From: Actinobacteria bacterium UBA5975
Lineage (GTDB): Bacteria; Actinomycetota; Actinomycetes; Nanopelagicales; Nanopelagicaceae
Direction of reading: 5' to 3'
NCBI GenBank assembly: GCA_002430075.1
Contig: DJBN01000086.1
Location: 1 to 8,593, forward strand
Length of the DNA stretch: 8,593 nt
Shown: one piece after another, positions 7,279 through 8,593 of the stretch
How positions within the stretch are numbered: position 1 is the stretch's first letter
Layout: each line of letters begins with the position of its first letter
Position numbers and translations under genes: made by a program
The notes under the pieces: model-generated
Seen by the model: the letters and a program-made list of their open reading frames with translations, nothing else
What the model was told of the DNA's origin: nothing
Database searches by the model: none

Positions 7279-8582
7279 AAGTTCTCCAAGCGAGCAGTCA
7301 TTGCCTGACCATGCGCGGGTAGATCTTCTGAATTTGCAAGGGTGACAACGGTATCGAGGATCTCTTCAAATGGAGCCTGCCCATATTCAATAAAGTGAAG
7401 TCCACGCAAGAATGTTTGTACAGAAAGTCCGCTGCTATGGCAGGCGCAACCACCTGTAGGCAGAACGTGGTTAGACCCGGCTGAATAATCACCGAGCGAC
7501 ACTGGCGAGAAACGTCCTATAAAGACAGCGCCCGCATTTCGAATCTTCATCGCATCCTGTGCCGAATTTTTAGTCTGAATTTCTAAATGTTCAGCAGCGT
7601 AAGCGTTGACTACATCTAGGCCTTGTTCGATTGAATCGACTAAAACTATTGCCGACTGAATTCCGGTAAGAGACCCGCGAATGCGTTCTGAATGTTTTGT
7701 GGCAGCTACTCGCTTTTCGATTTCGATTTCTACATCCTTGGCCAATTGCTCAGAGGTTGTAACTAGGACTGCCGCTGCCATGACATCGTGTTCTGCCTGG
7801 CTGATGAGATCTGCTGCCACATCGCTTGCATAGGCTGTTTCATCTGCAAGTATTGCGATCTCTGTAGGTCCTGCCTCTGAATCTATTCCGATGACCCCAC
7901 GTAGCGCACGCTTAGCAGCTGCAACATAGATATTTCCTGGTCCAGTTACGAGGTCACACTTTTGGCACACATCTGCCATGCCATATGCAAAGAGTGCGAT
8001 TGCTTGAGCGCCACCAACTGAATAGACCTCAGTTATTCCCAGAAGCGCGCACGTTGCCAAGATAGTTGGGTGAGGAAATCCACCGAAATTTTTCTGTGGA
8101 GGGGAAGCAACTGCAATGCTCTCTACCTTTGCAATCTGAGCAGGAATAACATTCATGAGGACGCTACTTGGATATACCGCCTGACCTCCAGGAACATAGA
8201 GGCCGACTCGATCAACTGGGATCCATCTCTCTGTAACAGTTCCACCGTCGACGACCGTTGTGTGAGAATCAGATCGCACCTGATCGTGGTGCACCTTTCT
8301 TATGCGAGTTGCTGATATCTCAAGGGCTGCTCGAATATCTGGGTCAAGATCTAAAAGCGCTTTATCAATAACTGATTGTGGAACTCTAATCGATGGCGGC
8401 TTGATTCCATCAAACTCATGAGCTAGTGCAATTAAATCTTCCTCACTGCCGCCCTTGACTCTCTGAAGAATTGGTTCGATAAGTTGCATTGCAGCGGCCA
8501 CATCCAGGCTGGCTCGAGGCAGCAGGCCAAGATAGCCGGCCTTATCCATTCTTCTGCCCCTGAGGTCAACGCTTCGAATCAC
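7275..8582 (-). CDS. hisD: Histidinol dehydrogenase
   Basis: HisD oxidises L-histidinol to L-histidine in two NAD-dependent steps, the end of the pathway. The 435 residues cover the whole family. Visible motifs are YVPGGQAVYPSSVLMN (129-144), GPGNIYVAAAKR (214-225) and SEAGPTEI (235-242). Zinc ligands are Q262 and H265 in SQAEHD, D365 in LGDYSAGSNH and H424 in PAHGQ. The catalytic pair is E331/H332 in AAEHLE. The start is a GTG at 8582, giving MIRSVDLRG, the usual actinobacterial N-terminus. Only 11 bases are visible upstream, without a clear Shine-Dalgarno or a complete in-frame stop, so an earlier start cannot be excluded. A CxxC at 206-209 just before the GPGNIYV motif is unusual but probably incidental. 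The stop overlaps hisC (ATGA). Confidence 0.96.
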   Translation of the reverse strand: MIRSVDLRGRRMDKAGYLGLLPRASLDVAAAMQLIEPILQRVKGGSEEDLIALAHEFDGIKPPSIRVPQSVIDKALLDLDPDIRAALEISATRIRKVHHDQVRSDSHTTVVDGGTVTERWIPVDRVGLYVPGGQAVYPSSVLMNVIPAQIAKVESIAVASPPQKNFGGFPHPTILATCALLGITEVYSVGGAQAIALFAYGMADVCQKCDLVTGPGNIYVAAAKRALRGVIGIDSEAGPTEIAILADETAYASDVAADLISQAEHDVMAAAVLVTTSEQLAKDVEIEIEKRVAATKHSERIRGSLTGIQSAIVLVDSIEQGLDVVNAYAAEHLEIQTKNSAQDAMKIRNAGAVFIGRFSPVSLGDYSAGSNHVLPTGGCACHSSGLSVQTFLRGLHFIEYGQAPFEEILDTVVTLANSEDLPAHGQAMTARLENL

Positions 8583-8593
8583 AGCGCAATTCT

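Larger units (their letters stand above)
1..8582 (-). other. his-trp biosynthetic operon (partial at the left end)
   Basis: Eleven genes on one strand are packed so that neighbours overlap or lie at most 14 bases apart. ATGA overlaps join hisD/hisC, hisC/hisB, hisH/priA, priA/hisF, hisI/trpE and the small gene/trpC. A TAATG overlap joins trpE to the small gene. Short gaps separate hisB/hisH (5 bases), hisF/hisI (14) and trpC/trpB (9). No terminator-like hairpin or room for an internal promoter was seen at any junction, so one transcript is inferred. The order is the one known from actinobacteria such as M. tuberculosis. The promoter must lie right of the window, and trpA probably follows trpB beyond the left edge. 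Confidence 0.88.

Noticed and set aside
7953..7964. CxxC motif in HisD (residues 206-209) as a possible extra metal site
   Set aside because: Only one pair of cysteines is present, in a variable loop before the conserved GPGNIYV motif, and the normal zinc ligands are intact elsewhere. Chance or lineage variation is the simpler reading.

Overview
The window is one dense, co-directional biosynthetic operon on the minus strand. Read in the direction of transcription (right to left) it runs hisD, hisC, hisB, hisH, priA (hisA-like), hisF, hisI, trpE, a 52-codon membrane-protein gene, trpC, and the first ~243 codons of trpB, which is cut by the left edge. No RNA gene, mobile element, CRISPR array, repeat family or terminator was seen. 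The longest gap between consecutive genes is 14 bases, so there is no large non-coding region.

The organism is very probably an actinobacterium. The order hisD-C-B-H-A-F-I followed by trpE, a membrane protein, trpC and trpB matches the actinobacterial arrangement (for example hisD to trpA in Mycobacterium tuberculosis, where Rv1610 sits between trpE and trpC). HisB is monofunctional, and the HisA-type protein carries the residues of bifunctional PriA. GC content looks like the mid to upper 40s percent (hand estimate from a few lines), low for the phylum. With the very tight packing, this suggests a streamlined freshwater actinobacterium of the acI / Nanopelagicales type, but that placement is inference.

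Right part (3150-8582): seven histidine genes covering most of the pathway. hisG, hisE and a histidinol-phosphate phosphatase are not here and must be elsewhere. Left part (1-3153): tryptophan genes for anthranilate synthase component I, indole-glycerol-phosphate synthase and tryptophan synthase beta. trpD, trpG and trpF are absent from the window, and trpA is expected just beyond the left edge. PriA links the two halves: it would catalyse both the HisA and the TrpF isomerisation, which fits the lack of a trpF between trpC and trpB.

Six junctions are 4-base ATGA overlaps and one is a TAATG overlap, so translational coupling is likely throughout. The promoter and any leader or attenuator must lie to the right of the window.

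The most interesting item is the very small gene at 1511-1669. It fills the only apparent gap in the operon and looks like a reduced version, one transmembrane helix plus a C-terminal tail, of the larger Trp-associated membrane protein found at this position in other actinobacteria.
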